Source: CAYWBI01 sp964456445 (lineage in GTDB: Bacteria; Calditrichota; Calditrichia; Calditrichales; J004). From it: 64,000 bases of DNA. The stretch covers positions 9,500 through 73,499 of the forward strand of contig CAYWBI010000004.1 in assembly GCA_964456445.1 (NCBI GenBank), given 5' to 3'. The translations under genes were made by a program, and so were the position numbers. Below the pieces are notes generated by a model. That model ran no database searches, was not told the origin of the DNA, and saw only the letters and a list, made by a program, of their open reading frames with translations. Positions 17,154 to 28,200 of the stretch are shown piece after piece. Every line of letters starts with the position of its first letter. Positions within the stretch are counted from its first letter, which is position 1.

Positions 17154-17830
17154 TTAGCGGATTTTTTTCTCGGACGTTTGCGCCTTGTTCTAGGTTTTGC
17201 AAATTCTGCCGTTTGCTTTGACATAAGCTTGTCATATACCGCGCGGGTTTGTTTTTCCAGAGCATCCATGCCCGCATTATTTTTTATTAAAAAATCGCCC
17301 CAGTCTTTTTTCTCATCCAAATCGATTTGCTTGGATATCCGTTCATAAAATTGTTCTTTTGTAAGGTTGTCCCGGCTGAGCACACGTTTTTGCCTTTCTT
17401 TTAGCGGCGCCCACACAACCAGCACTTCATCAAAAATCCGTTCGATACTGATCTCGTATATCAAGGCGGCGTCGATGACAATTATCGGGTAACGTCCGGA
17501 GAAACGTGCTTTTTCCATTTCGTCCACCAGGCTTTCCACCATACGCGGGTGCACCAATTGGTTCAGTTTGCGGGTTTGCAGTTCATCCTTAAAAGCCAGT
17601 TCGGCAAGACGTGCCCGGTTCAGTTTGCCATCCCGATAGAAAATATCATTGCCAAAAACTTTTTGTAAATCTTTCTGTAATACCTTACTATGGCCAATAA
17701 CAAAGCGGGCCTTTTCATCCGCGTTTATTACCTTGCAGCCCCAATCGGCAAAGAATTTACAAACCGTGGACTGCCCGCTGCCCATTCCGCCGGTTACACC
17801 GAGAATTATTGGATTTTTATATTTTTTCAT
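17150..17830 (-). CDS. coaE: Dephospho-CoA kinase with a variant Walker A motif
   Basis: The 226-residue protein aligns with CoaE: an N-terminal P-loop 'GVTGGMGSGQST' (residues 11-22), 'GCKVINADEKAR', 'KLNRARLAELAF', 'NQLVHPRMVE', 'PIIVIDAALIYE' and 'LTKEQFYERISKQ'. It would phosphorylate dephospho-CoA to coenzyme A, the last step of CoA synthesis. The invariant P-loop lysine is replaced by Gln20 (codon CAG), which is unusual and may affect ATP binding. The C-terminal tail is very basic (RTRRKRPRKK). It starts 3 nt after the stop of the subtilase gene and is the last gene of that run; it converges with the AgmX-like gene, overlapping it by 4 nt. Confidence 0.93.
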   Translation of the reverse strand: MKKYKNPIILGVTGGMGSGQSTVCKFFADWGCKVINADEKARFVIGHSKVLQKDLQKVFGNDIFYRDGKLNRARLAELAFKDELQTRKLNQLVHPRMVESLVDEMEKARFSGRYPIIVIDAALIYEISIERIFDEVLVVWAPLKERQKRVLSRDNLTKEQFYERISKQIDLDEKKDWGDFLIKNNAGMDALEKQTRAVYDKLMSKQTAEFAKPRTRRKRPRKKSAN

Positions 17831-17833
17831 ATT

Positions 17834-20800
17834 TTACCTGACTAATACTATTTTACCTTGTTTGTTTGATTTATCATTACGTACATCGTATAAATACACA
17901 CCTGTTTCGATTTTTTGATTTCCGTCCGTGGTCAAATCCCAGCTTATACCGCCATACTCCGGTACGCCTTGCAATGTTTTTATTTTACGACCGTTCAAAT
18001 TATAGATGGTAATGGTGACCGGCCCATCGATATGTGCGAAGACCAGCTTTTCGTCATCCGGTTTCACCGGCTGCGGATAGATAAATAAATTGTCCAATCC
18101 ACTTTCTTTACGGTTTAGCGAAAGCAGCTCATCATCTTCCATTGCCGCCCCTGCAGCACTATGCAAACCGGATATGCGCAGATAGACCGGGATCCCACTC
18201 CCGCCGAGTGGCACATTGACCTTAAAGCTGACCTGAACGGATTTTTGCGAACCATCCACAAGCACTAACGTGGCAATATCCCCTGCCGGTTCAAGCGAAT
18301 AATACTTTGGATCGGTCAATTCCGAAACGGTCATGGGCTGGCTAAAATCCACGCGCAGGGTACGATCCGCGGCCCAACTTCGTTTTTGTATATAAGGTGC
18401 GTCGGGAGAAACGCTATATCGAATGGCCACACGCTTATCCGACGGTACAACCGGTACACCCGTTTGACCATAAAGATTGCTAAAGATCAGTGTGTCTCCA
18501 AGACTAGGGGCAAAGGGCAGCGAAAAAGTGGTCAACAGGGAAAAACCTCTACTTCCGGTCAACAGGGAGCTGGCCTGCTCGCCATCCGATTGCCGGATAG
18601 CGTTTGGCTTGTGCCGCGGACTTAACGTCAGCTTTTGATCGAAACGCAAGAGACATTGCCGGTCATTCTGAAAACGGATATCCACGAGACGGGGCGGCGC
18701 TGCACCGGTAACTGAATCCAGGTTGCTAAAATAGCTATTGGAAAGTACAAAGGATGAATCCACCGCGAGAACACGGTAATAATATTTCCGGTCCACGAAG
18801 GACAAAGTATCCGTAAAAGAGGGTTGGTCGGTACGGGCATAATCGGAAAGTTCATTTGCTTTGCGGCCACGATAAACATGGTAAACGGGCGCGGCACCCT
18901 GCCAACTGAGCGAAACGGTTACAGAATCCAGCATTTCCGATGTTAATAAACGGGGCGGGACCGGACGATCGCCACGTTGCAGGCTGTAACCTACAATCGC
19001 ATGGCCATTGTTATAATAAAACTCATCAAAGCCATCATTATCCATATCGGATACAACAACCGTATTGGAACGGGCGTTTGCATCGCTGAAAACCGGTTGC
19101 CATCCGGCACTCCCCCGTTTAAAAAGATAGAGGTTAGGAAAAAAGGTAGCAAAAAGAAGGGACATGGAATCCAGGCGCGAAAAGATCAGGCCACTGTCAA
19201 AATCCCGTGTGGATGCATAGCCAAATGTGTTGCTTGTATCCAGCGAGAGCAAATTGTTTTGTTTTAGCCCATGGGATTCTATGGACCAAAAACGGGCGTC
19301 GAACTCATGTTCAAAATTCTGGTTTTCCGAGGTATGAGTGGCGGTTATCAGTTTGTTGCCATCGCTGGTAAACAATTCCGTGGCATTGTCATGCCAGGTA
19401 TGCCCTGTGGCTTTAAGGGCAAGCGTGTTATCGCCAACACCCACATAGGCGATCAGATCGCCGTCATAATCACCATAAACCAGTTCTTTTTTTCCGTCGC
19501 CGTCAAAATCAATTATTTGGATTTTTGGCACACCCAGGCGATTTGCCCCCTGCGTGGGATTTTCCAGCACCGCTGTTTCTGCAAAACGGTTAGAACTGCG
19601 GCTTTCCAGTAAGCGATAGGTATTGTCCTTATAACCGGCAATTTCTTTTATACCGTCATTATCACCGTCGGTATAGGCCGCGGCCCAAAACCCGCTGCTA
19701 TCCTGCCAGATAAGTTGGGTGGGGAAGCTATCCGGGTCGCCGGACTCAAACAAAAATGAGTATTGCCCAAAGCCAAGCAAAAGATCGCTCTTCCCATCGC
19801 CGTCCACATCGCCTGCATCCCTCGGGATGGCCCTAAATCCGGTTCGCAGCCTTAACTGGAAGACGCCGTTTTCAAATTCATATATTTCGATCGGGCCAAA
19901 GGCATTGTTCTCGTCATAGCGGCTGATAATAATTTCCTTATGACCATCATGGTCCAAATCGGTTGCCTTGCTGAGCATATAACCGGCGGGGAGCGACCAT
20001 TCCACTTGTTGAAAGCTAAACATTTCGGTTGAACTTTGAAGTGTAAAATGATACAAGGCGCCCTGGTTATTATCCACTGACGTCAAACCACCAAGGTTAC
20101 GCGCTTCGATGAAAAAAGTAAAGTCCCCGTCAAAATCGGCTCTGTCCACTTTGATGCGGTGGTTTTGAGTTTCGTAGGAATCACCAACCAGCAAAAAATC
20201 ATCCGTACTGCCTGTCTTACGTATTTTAAGATGGGCGGTACAGATATCATCGGTATGGAACGTAATTAGCATGGCCTTATCCGGGCCATCTATCAGGGGA
20301 ATTAGATTGACGTCACTAATTTGTGGCGGGGTTTGGTCCTTATGAAAGGTTACACGCGTTTGTTCGTTTGTGCCATCGGTCAATTCCATGATCAGGCGCA
20401 GGGTCAGAGTCGTATCCGGATAGGCGTTTAATGGTATTGTGCTGATGGTTTCGTGCTGGTATTGCCTGTCCCTGGGCCCACCAACCGCGATAAACTCTGT
20501 TGGCTTTTTTCCAACGCCAATAGCAAGTGTGGTTTGCAGGAGTTGGGGGTGTTGGGCCGATATCATAACTTTTAGGCTGTCGCCGGCAAAACTCTCCCCG
20601 TCCAGGGGGCGTTCAAAAGTCAGGTTCCCGCCATAAGGAACATCCAGGGCCCGGCCAATATCCAAACGACCGGCGGCGGAGAAGATATCCCAGCCCTGTA
20701 GCAGGATATCCGTTGAACTTGTTTTTAAAAGACTGCGGATTTCATTTGGTGTGGCCAATGGGTTTTTGGAGAGCAATAGGGCCGCGGCCGCGGAGACCAT

Positions 20801-21955
20801 AGGGGCCGAAAAAGAGGTGCCGTCCACGGTATTATACCCATTGCCGACGGCGGTTGACAAAATATCCCTTCCCGGGGCCACCAGGTCCAGGGTATTTCCA
20901 TAACTGGAAAAACCCGCCAGCCCATCGTCGGAGGTGCTGGCGCCAACCGAAATTGTCTCGGGCAAACCCGATGGGAAATGCACATTGTCGTCGCCGCTGT
21001 TCCCGGATGAGGCCACCATAACCATCCCCTTATCGGCGGCATAGTGGATCACATCTTTTAAAAAACGTGAGAGCACCACATCGCCAAAACTCATATTTAG
21101 CACACGCGCACCGTTATCCAGCGCATACAAGATAGCCCGGGCCACATCATCTTCCTCAAGATAACCACTGGCGGTCCCGGCGCGTAAAACCATCACACGG
21201 CAGCCAGGCGCGATACCGCTGCCACCGCTTGTGTTATTATTTTGGGCGGATATGATCCCGGCAACCTGGGTACCATGCCCGGAACCAAACTCATCCATTG
21301 GGTCGTTGTCCGGGTCTTTATAATCACCACCATCCGCAAAACGCGGGGCGTCGGTAAAATCCCAACCAAACACATCATCGATATAACCGTTGCCGTCGTC
21401 ATCGATCCCATTGTTGTCCTCCGGGTCTAAACGGCCATTATGATTTATATCCTCGGGCGTGTTGATCCACAACCCGGCCCGCAGATCATCATGTTTATAG
21501 TCCACACCGGTATCAATAACCCCAACGATAATCGATGGATCACCCTGTGTGTGTGCCCAGGCCGCGCCAACATTTATCTTATCGAGGAACCATTGACGCC
21601 CGATTAGGGAATCGTTTCCTGAAACATTTAGCTTAAAATATCCGACCGGTTCAAAGGCATCCACGGTCCCGGCGGCGCTTAACCGGGCGGCCACCTGTTT
21701 CGCAGATGAACCCGAAAGCATCAGCCACTCACTCAGGCCGGGTTTTTCCTTCAGGTGCATTTCAATTTCATCAAAATGGAAGCTGGTATCCGGGGGGCCT
21801 TTTTGCATCAATGTTTCCAACCGTCCGGCAAGTAGGTTTGCGCGCTGCTTACTGGATGCCGGGCTAAGATGAACAAAATAGTCCCCTGCCTGGGCGCTGA
21901 CGGCCAAAAGCAGAAAAAGGATGCCATATTTACACATGATTTTGTATGTGGTCAT
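17834..21955 (-). CDS. Secreted subtilisin-family protease with FG-GAP-like repeats and T9SS sorting domain
   Basis: The 1373-residue protein has a signal peptide (1-23), a propeptide-like region (25-115) and an S8 catalytic domain with Asp148 (VGVIDTGVD), His227 (GSGHGTQVAG), the oxyanion region 'VASSGNSG' and Ser381 (GTSFSAPMVS). Acidic loops with D-x-D-x-(N/D)-G patterns at about 171-192 look like Ca-binding insertions. A long region (about 670-1010) has repeated FG-GAP/VCBS-like D-x-D-x-D-G motifs ('DLDHDGHKEI', 'DVDGDGKSDL', 'DFDGDGKKEL'), then a fibronectin III-like part, and a type A sorting domain at about 1290-1373 ('DNLFIYPQPVKP ... GVYLYDVR'). It should be exported by the T9SS and cell-surface bound or released. 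Its ATG overlaps the TPR gene stop by 4 nt. Confidence 0.93.
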   Translation of the reverse strand: MTTYKIMCKYGILFLLLAVSAQAGDYFVHLSPASSKQRANLLAGRLETLMQKGPPDTSFHFDEIEMHLKEKPGLSEWLMLSGSSAKQVAARLSAAGTVDAFEPVGYFKLNVSGNDSLIGRQWFLDKINVGAAWAHTQGDPSIIVGVIDTGVDYKHDDLRAGLWINTPEDINHNGRLDPEDNNGIDDDGNGYIDDVFGWDFTDAPRFADGGDYKDPDNDPMDEFGSGHGTQVAGIISAQNNNTSGGSGIAPGCRVMVLRAGTASGYLEEDDVARAILYALDNGARVLNMSFGDVVLSRFLKDVIHYAADKGMVMVASSGNSGDDNVHFPSGLPETISVGASTSDDGLAGFSSYGNTLDLVAPGRDILSTAVGNGYNTVDGTSFSAPMVSAAAALLLSKNPLATPNEIRSLLKTSSTDILLQGWDIFSAAGRLDIGRALDVPYGGNLTFERPLDGESFAGDSLKVMISAQHPQLLQTTLAIGVGKKPTEFIAVGGPRDRQYQHETISTIPLNAYPDTTLTLRLIMELTDGTNEQTRVTFHKDQTPPQISDVNLIPLIDGPDKAMLITFHTDDICTAHLKIRKTGSTDDFLLVGDSYETQNHRIKVDRADFDGDFTFFIEARNLGGLTSVDNNQGALYHFTLQSSTEMFSFQQVEWSLPAGYMLSKATDLDHDGHKEIIISRYDENNAFGPIEIYEFENGVFQLRLRTGFRAIPRDAGDVDGDGKSDLLLGFGQYSFLFESGDPDSFPTQLIWQDSSGFWAAAYTDGDNDGIKEIAGYKDNTYRLLESRSSNRFAETAVLENPTQGANRLGVPKIQIIDFDGDGKKELVYGDYDGDLIAYVGVGDNTLALKATGHTWHDNATELFTSDGNKLITATHTSENQNFEHEFDARFWSIESHGLKQNNLLSLDTSNTFGYASTRDFDSGLIFSRLDSMSLLFATFFPNLYLFKRGSAGWQPVFSDANARSNTVVVSDMDNDGFDEFYYNNGHAIVGYSLQRGDRPVPPRLLTSEMLDSVTVSLSWQGAAPVYHVYRGRKANELSDYARTDQPSFTDTLSFVDRKYYYRVLAVDSSFVLSNSYFSNLDSVTGAAPPRLVDIRFQNDRQCLLRFDQKLTLSPRHKPNAIRQSDGEQASSLLTGSRGFSLLTTFSLPFAPSLGDTLIFSNLYGQTGVPVVPSDKRVAIRYSVSPDAPYIQKRSWAADRTLRVDFSQPMTVSELTDPKYYSLEPAGDIATLVLVDGSQKSVQVSFKVNVPLGGSGIPVYLRISGLHSAAGAAMEDDELLSLNRKESGLDNLFIYPQPVKPDDEKLVFAHIDGPVTITIYNLNGRKIKTLQGVPEYGGISWDLTTDGNQKIETGVYLYDVRNDKSNKQGKIVLVR

Positions 21956-23310
21956 GCTTTGGTAGCTTGCAGGAATTTATCCAAAAAGATTATTTTTTTT
22001 GCAAACTTCGGATTCCCGGGCTCACGTTGCACCAACTGGCTGAACACATGCCGCGCTTCGGTAAACTTTCGTTGGGCGATAAGAATTTCCCCAAACGTCG
22101 GTGTTACTAAATTGGGGTTCTTCATAAGTTTTTCGATGGTAACTTCTTCGTTATCTTCCCGGGAGACCACAGGAGCGGCCGGTTCAAATTTTTCCACATC
22201 GATGGGCTCAACCCCTTGCCAGGATTTGTCTTCGGTTGGTTTTTCAACAACCGGGGGCGGGGTTTCTTCCAAACTGTTTTTCTCATCGATTGTTTCAATG
22301 TCAGGCCCCGGTTCTTCTTTTTCATCGGAGAGGATAGAAAAGTCGATCTCGTCGTCAGCGGATGACAGCTCTTCCAATAAATGTTGTGTTTCGTCCATTT
22401 CATTTTTATTGCCGGCCGGTATTTCTTCGATTTCTGCGGGAGGAGACTGTTCGTCCTCGATGATCAGATCATCCACTTCCAGCCATTCATCCTGTTCCAG
22501 TGGGTCTTCGGATGCATTAGCGTCCATGGGCGCTTCATCCAGATAACCCTCCATAAAATTGGAAAAATCCGTATCCGTTTTGGCATAGGAACTTAAATCG
22601 ATATTTTTAGGTTTTTCCTCATCGTCCTCGAGCGGTATTTCATCAAGGTTCGCTTCTCCGGCTAAGGGATCAAAGCGGTCGGCCGGATCAAGCTCAGTTG
22701 GCGGAGCGGCTTCTTCATCAAAAAATGTGGCCATATCTTCTTTATCTTCATTTTGAGGGGTATCTTCAAACCCGAGCGGCATGGACTCAGGTAAATCCAA
22801 CGGTGGAAAATCTTCAACGGGCCCGGCTTCGTGCATATCGACATCTGTGGCCGTTTCATCGAGATCCAATTCCCGGGGAACGGTTTGTTCCGTTTCGGTT
22901 ATTTCTTCACTCACAAAAGAAGAGGTACCGGCAAAACGATCATAAACATGCAAATCTTTTAATTGTTCGATCAATTTTTCATCCTGCGGATTATACAATG
23001 CTTGTTTTAACAACCAGTCGTTGGAAATCCCGCTAAAACCGGAAGTGCGCGCCATATCCGCCAAATGATGCATGGCGCTTGTATGGCCCGGTTCAAAAAA
23101 AAGCGTACGTTCAAATTCATCCCTGGCGTTATCATACTGTTTTAATGCGTAGTAGCACAACCCAAGGACAAAGTGCCCCTGGCCATGAAAGGGGAAACGT
23201 TTCACCCCGGCTTCGCAAAGATGCAAAGCTTTTTCGGGTTCGCCTTCTTTAAGAAGACGGGAGGCTTTGCCCGCAAACAGTAAAAAATCTTTATTGATCA
23301 TATCTGACAT
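21952..23310 (-). CDS. TPR protein with a long acidic middle region
   Basis: The 452-residue cytoplasmic protein has an N-terminal array of about three TPR units (residues 1-115: 'ASRLLKEGEPEKALHLCEAG', 'GLCYYALKQYDNARDEFERTL'), a strongly acidic, Pro/Glu/Asp-rich and probably disordered middle (about 120-385), and a C-terminal TPR-like pair ('TPTFGEILIAQRKFTEARHVFSQLVQREPGN'). It has no signal peptide. The longer frame begins at 23337, but GGAG seven nt before the ATG at 23310 gives a better start. It lies between lptE (13 nt upstream) and the secreted subtilase (4-nt overlap). An adaptor role is possible; the specific function is unknown. Confidence 0.8.
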   Translation of the reverse strand: MSDMINKDFLLFAGKASRLLKEGEPEKALHLCEAGVKRFPFHGQGHFVLGLCYYALKQYDNARDEFERTLFFEPGHTSAMHHLADMARTSGFSGISNDWLLKQALYNPQDEKLIEQLKDLHVYDRFAGTSSFVSEEITETEQTVPRELDLDETATDVDMHEAGPVEDFPPLDLPESMPLGFEDTPQNEDKEDMATFFDEEAAPPTELDPADRFDPLAGEANLDEIPLEDDEEKPKNIDLSSYAKTDTDFSNFMEGYLDEAPMDANASEDPLEQDEWLEVDDLIIEDEQSPPAEIEEIPAGNKNEMDETQHLLEELSSADDEIDFSILSDEKEEPGPDIETIDEKNSLEETPPPVVEKPTEDKSWQGVEPIDVEKFEPAAPVVSREDNEEVTIEKLMKNPNLVTPTFGEILIAQRKFTEARHVFSQLVQREPGNPKFAKKIIFLDKFLQATKA

Positions 23311-23323
23311 AGTTCTACTCCGC

Positions 23324-23845
23324 TTACCAACCGCCAAGGGTCGTATTTAAAATATCTTCCGTAAGCTGTGCAACGGCTTCATCGATAGCCTGGTCCACTT
23401 CCTGCTGACCACCGCTTCCGGAAAGAATACCGTGTTTTACAAAACTTTTATCATAAAGTTTTTTAGAAGTTCGAACATCTTCGCAAGAGACTTTTAAGAT
23501 AACGTTTAAATTATATTCGGCAACCGTTTCGCCGGGCTTAACTGCCAGGGCTTTTTTCTGAATAGATTGAACGGTTCCACTTATAATCAGGTCTGCTTTG
23601 CTATTATCAACCACCAGAAGTGTATTATCCTCGACAAATGCTTCGATCAGCGCGTCGGTTACCTTTTCCCTTATATCCGGATAGCCGCTCTTGTCATTAA
23701 ACAAGGGAATGGCAATCGATTTTAAATGGGATGGTAACGCCCCCTTAAACGAATAATAACCGCAACTTCCCAAAAACAATATGAGAAGCGCAGATACGAT
23801 GAGATAGGCGATGGTTGAACGCCAGTGGCGCATCCTATAATCCAT
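23324..23845 (-). CDS. lptE: LPS-assembly lipoprotein LptE-like
   Basis: The 173-residue protein has an N-terminal hydrophobic segment and the lipobox LGSC with lipidated Cys28, directly followed by 'GYYSFKGALPSHLKSIAIPLF'. That is the characteristic LptE/RlpB opening in FCB bacteria. Then come 'KVTDALIEAFVEDNTLLVVDNSKADLIISG', also family-typical, and a C-terminal helix. LptE plugs the LptD barrel in the outer membrane during lipopolysaccharide insertion. Its start overlaps the end of the sigma-54 activator gene by 11 nt; the in-frame ATG at 23833 is an alternative. In many FCB genomes lptE follows a sigma-54 activator, as here. Confidence 0.88.
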   Translation of the reverse strand: MDYRMRHWRSTIAYLIVSALLILFLGSCGYYSFKGALPSHLKSIAIPLFNDKSGYPDIREKVTDALIEAFVEDNTLLVVDNSKADLIISGTVQSIQKKALAVKPGETVAEYNLNVILKVSCEDVRTSKKLYDKSFVKHGILSGSGGQQEVDQAIDEAVAQLTEDILNTTLGGW

Positions 23846-24998
23846 ATTCTTTTATTTTACGGTACAAGGTCCGTTCACTTATTTGCAAGGCCCGAGCGGT
23901 TTTCCTGCGGCTGCTGCTATATCTTCGTAAAGTATCTTTTATCAATTCGCGTTCCATACCGGCCAGGGTCATGGGCTTTACTTCTTCGCCGGAAATACCG
24001 TCGCCAGCAACGTCACCGATCGTTCCATAGGTTTCCTTTGATTCAATCACGCTTTCCGGCCGCCGCTCCATCAAGGTGGAAAACATCTGCTTCAGTTCGG
24101 TCATGTCTAATTTAAGGGCAACAAGGGTCCGATAAATAAGTTCCCGTTCGGCCTGTTCGGGAGTTTTGTTCAGGGCCATAGGCAAAGAGTCCGACCCCGC
24201 TTGAAGCTGCCCGATGTTCAGGGCAGAACGGACATAATCCGAGCGAACAACCTGGCCACGGTTAAGGATAATCGATGTTTCCACAAAATTACGTAACTCA
24301 CGTACGTTGCCCGGCCAGTCAAACTTTAGCATCACCTGAACGGCATCGGGTGAAAACCCTTTAAAATCGATTTTGTTTTTTTCCACATATTTTTTAGCAA
24401 ACAGTTCCACGAGCACGGGGATGTCATTTACCCGCTGGCGCAGGGGCGGAATACTTAGCGTTATTGCCTTTAAACGGAAATAAAGATCGCGCCGGAATTG
24501 TCCCTGCTGCACGGCCTCTTCCAAGTTACGGTTTGTAGCCGCTACAATGCGTACATCCACTTTTTGCAACTCGGTCCCGCCAACACGCATAAATTCCGAT
24601 GTTTCCAACACGCGCAAAAGTTTCACCTGAGTGTTAAGCGGCATCTCACCGATTTCATCGAGAAAGATGGTCCCTTTATTGGCCGCTTCGAAATAGCCTT
24701 TTTTTTGTCCGATGGCCCCGGTAAAGGATCCCTTTTCATGACCGAACAGTTCGGATTCGAGAATCCCTTCCGGGATGGCGCCGCAATTTACGGTTACCAA
24801 TGGACGGTTTCGCCTGGCACTTAACTGATGGATGGCCGTGGCCACTACTTCCTTACCGGTGCCGCTCTCCCCAATTATCAACACGGAAAGATCGGTTGGG
24901 GCAACCATCATCACGGTTTGCAGCAATTCCTCTATCTTGGGATGGCTGCCATAAAAGCCGGTAATTTTTTGCAGCTCTTCAATCGAAAAATTTTTCAT
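23835..24998 (-). CDS. Sigma-54-dependent transcriptional activator without a sensory domain
   Basis: The 387-residue protein starts almost directly with the AAA+ domain: Walker A GESGTGKE (43-50), the sigma-54 contact loop as GSFTGA (90-95, a known variant of GAFTGA), Walker B 'IFLDEIGE' (111-118), the arginine-finger region 'FRRDLYFRL', and 'FDWPGNVRELRN'. A C-terminal Fis-type helix-turn-helix occupies about 345-387 ('RKTARALQISERTLYRKIKEYGL'). It lacks an N-terminal receiver, GAF or PAS domain, so its activity must be set by expression, nucleotide or a partner protein, as for PspF. It heads the lptE-TPR-subtilase-coaE run. Confidence 0.93.
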   Translation of the reverse strand: MKNFSIEELQKITGFYGSHPKIEELLQTVMMVAPTDLSVLIIGESGTGKEVVATAIHQLSARRNRPLVTVNCGAIPEGILESELFGHEKGSFTGAIGQKKGYFEAANKGTIFLDEIGEMPLNTQVKLLRVLETSEFMRVGGTELQKVDVRIVAATNRNLEEAVQQGQFRRDLYFRLKAITLSIPPLRQRVNDIPVLVELFAKKYVEKNKIDFKGFSPDAVQVMLKFDWPGNVRELRNFVETSIILNRGQVVRSDYVRSALNIGQLQAGSDSLPMALNKTPEQAERELIYRTLVALKLDMTELKQMFSTLMERRPESVIESKETYGTIGDVAGDGISGEEVKPMTLAGMERELIKDTLRRYSSSRRKTARALQISERTLYRKIKEYGL

Positions 24999-25210
24999 GG
25001 AATATATATTTAAATCCTGTGGAGTTACAATAATTGAATTTAGAGATTTTTATTTTTTAATTCAAACAGAAGAGCAGATAATACGGGTATGAAACGTTGG
25101 CTTAGGTTTATGGCTTTTTCAAGATTGTGGTAAAAGTCGCAACGCTTGTAATGCTACCCAAAAAACAACCCACATTATTTAAATATTTTTGAACGAATAA
25201 TACACAACTC

Positions 25211-28200
25211 TTAGAATTCAATTAATTCCTTCTCAACTTCAGGATAAATTCCATCTATCTCTTTTTGAATTTCAATAGTCTTACTCAAAGCCGTAACAAT
25301 ACGGCAATAACGCGGTGCTTCGTCCATCACGCGGCCTTTTCTGTCCTTTAAGTATTTATGTAAAACCTGATAACCGCCAATATGATAATTCCAGACTTCC
25401 GGCGCGACGTCTTCAAAATATTTTTCTTTATTGATGTAAATACGCTGTTCGTCTTTCTTGTAAATAATTTTTTCAATTCGGTCGTTATTGCCTGTGCCCT
25501 GATATTTAGCAATTGGCGTATCGAGTTCTGCGCTTTTGAGCAAATGTAAATCAGAAAGGCGCTTACCAAGTTTTCCTATCTGAATAAATAAATCAAAATC
25601 ACTCGTAAAAGGAACACGAGGAAAATCAATCTTTAAAAACTCGGAATAAGTTTCGCGGTAGATGTTGCTGTAAAAAATTGCATAAATGTAGTATAAGATA
25701 TCTTCCGGGGAAGGATCTTTACCGAAAATAGTTGTTAAATTCTCAAAAACAACGGGCGCAATATTGGGTTTTTTCCCATAAGTTATCTCTTCTTCAAAAA
25801 CCATCATTATTGTCGAACCTGGTTTTGGATCCTTTTTTGATAGATTAGGATAAATATATAAAGGGGCTTGTTGAATAATACCTTTGCTACTAAAAAAAGT
25901 ACGGTTGTCAACCATATATTCTGATATTAGAAAATGTGTATATGATAAATTACCTGAAAACTGTCTCATAAAGCATAATGAAATATTTTCATGTAGCATC
26001 TGGCTCATAACTTCCGACCGCGTTCTCTCAACAAGCGACTGGTGGTAGAAGATGTATCTTTGATCAAAAGGACGATATAGGATTTCTTTTATATAATCAT
26101 CCTGATTATCAATGTTTGATATTTCCTGACGGACGTTTTTGATTTTCCAATTTGATTTTTCTTTTAAATTAAATGCCTGTAAAATTATTTCATCTGGTTG
26201 AGATATATTGCGAAACTGCATGATTCTGTTTTTTAATTCGCTCTTTTTAAAACCAATTGCAAAATTATCGCGTGAAGTAACAACGCCAACGCTGTTCATG
26301 GGAAAAACTTCATTGATTTTCATCCATTTCAAGTATCGCATTATTTTTTCTGTATCCCTTTTTATGAAAAAATAATAGGGGCTCCGCGGCTTGATTCCCA
26401 CATATTTTTCTTTTTGAAGATTGTTTTTATCCAGCCAGTTATATTTATCTTCACGCAGTCCGAATAAATCAGCCTGATATACCTGTGACTTTTTGTACTT
26501 CTTGTTTTTTATAAATAGAGCTATCGCTACGCCCTGACGGATATCAAAGACATTTTCATCTTTTCCGCCTTCCGGATCAGTCTCCTTTTTAAGACTGTTA
26601 CCATGCAAATTAAGAATATAGATTTCATCAAATGTTTTCATCAAACTCTGGCGCATACCACGAAAAGTAGGATTATCCAAATAGCTGTGATTTGTAATCA
26701 TTCCAACAATACCATAACCGGATTTTTGAATTTTCCACTGAGAATATCGCAAGAATTTAACATAATCATCCTGTAACCATTTTGGGTTTCTTTCACCAAG
26801 AGGTTCATTATCAATTTTGTAATAACTTTGAATATTAATTCCATCAACAACATCTTCTTTGAGAAGTCTTTCTGTCCATTCATTTGAATTTGCTGAATGA
26901 CCGCTGTAAGGCGGATTACCGAGAATTACTAAAACAGGTTGTTCTTTTTTAACTTTTCCGGCCAAATGGCTTTCTTCACTTAAAGAACTAAGGCCGGGCA
27001 GGCTAATCTGTTCAATCTCTTCCATTTCCAAAGTGTTTGTCAGATATAGTTTGAAACGCTCATCATCGCCAAGTTTGCATCCTATCTCATCAAGGATAAA
27101 ACTCATTTTCAAATGGCCGATGGCATAAGGCGCCATCATTAGTTCAAAAGCAAAGTAATTTTGCAGAATATGTTTTTTAATCCAATTATTCAACCCGCCT
27201 GATCCGTACTTGTTTTTAAATTCTTCCGTGGCAATTTTGATAGCTTCTGCAGGAAAAGTAAGCGTACCGCCCGCCGGGTCAAGCAATTTAACATCTTCGC
27301 TGGCTAAGCCGTCCGCTAAATTAAAATGTGTTTTTAAAATGAAATGAATGGAACTCACAATATATTTTACGACAGGTTCGGGAGTGTAATAAACGCCGCG
27401 CTTTTCCCTGACCGACGGGTCATAAGCGGAAAGGAAGGTTTCATAAAAATGAATAATCGGGTCTTTCCCTTTCCCTTCCGAATAATAATCCTGTAAAATC
27501 TTTTTGACGTCGGTTACTTTGAGTATTTCAGAAATATCCTCGACAATTATCTGCAATGACTTTGGCGGGTCTCCAAGAGAAATAAATCGAAACACATCCC
27601 GCAAAATGCCGATAGTATTTGGAATATATTTAAAAGCCAGTTCACGGTTAAAATCGTCTTCTGCCCTGGTTCGCGAAGCAAACAGGCCGTAAGTAATTGT
27701 TTGTGAATACAGGTCTGCAAATTGTTTTTCGGTTAGAGTAGAAATGAGATATTTTTTAAAGGCTTCATAAAAGGCAAGGATTTGGTTGTGCCCTTTGCTC
27801 TCACTTTCTTCAAGTTCTAACTCTACTACTTCATCTCTTAAAAACCGGGTTCGTTTTGCTAATTCTAAAGCTAAAGATTTTGCAGTGCGAATATTTGGCA
27901 AAGAAAATGAAAAGAATAATTCTATTAGATTTTTAAACTGTTCGATATTTTCAAGAGGTGGTTTTGTTTTAAGTTTTTGAGCAATGACCGGGCGGGCAAT
28001 CGTAACATGGGCAATGCGTTCGCCGTTGCGATACAAACGGAATTCATAGAAATTAGTGAGAATAACATTCGGGAATGTTGAAATGTACCGTTCTAATTGT
28101 TCACTGTTTTCGATGTAATCAAGATTTGTAACCGACGGGTCTTTTGCTTCGATATAACCTGTGATGTGATTTTTACCATCCCAAACACGGAAGTCAGGAT

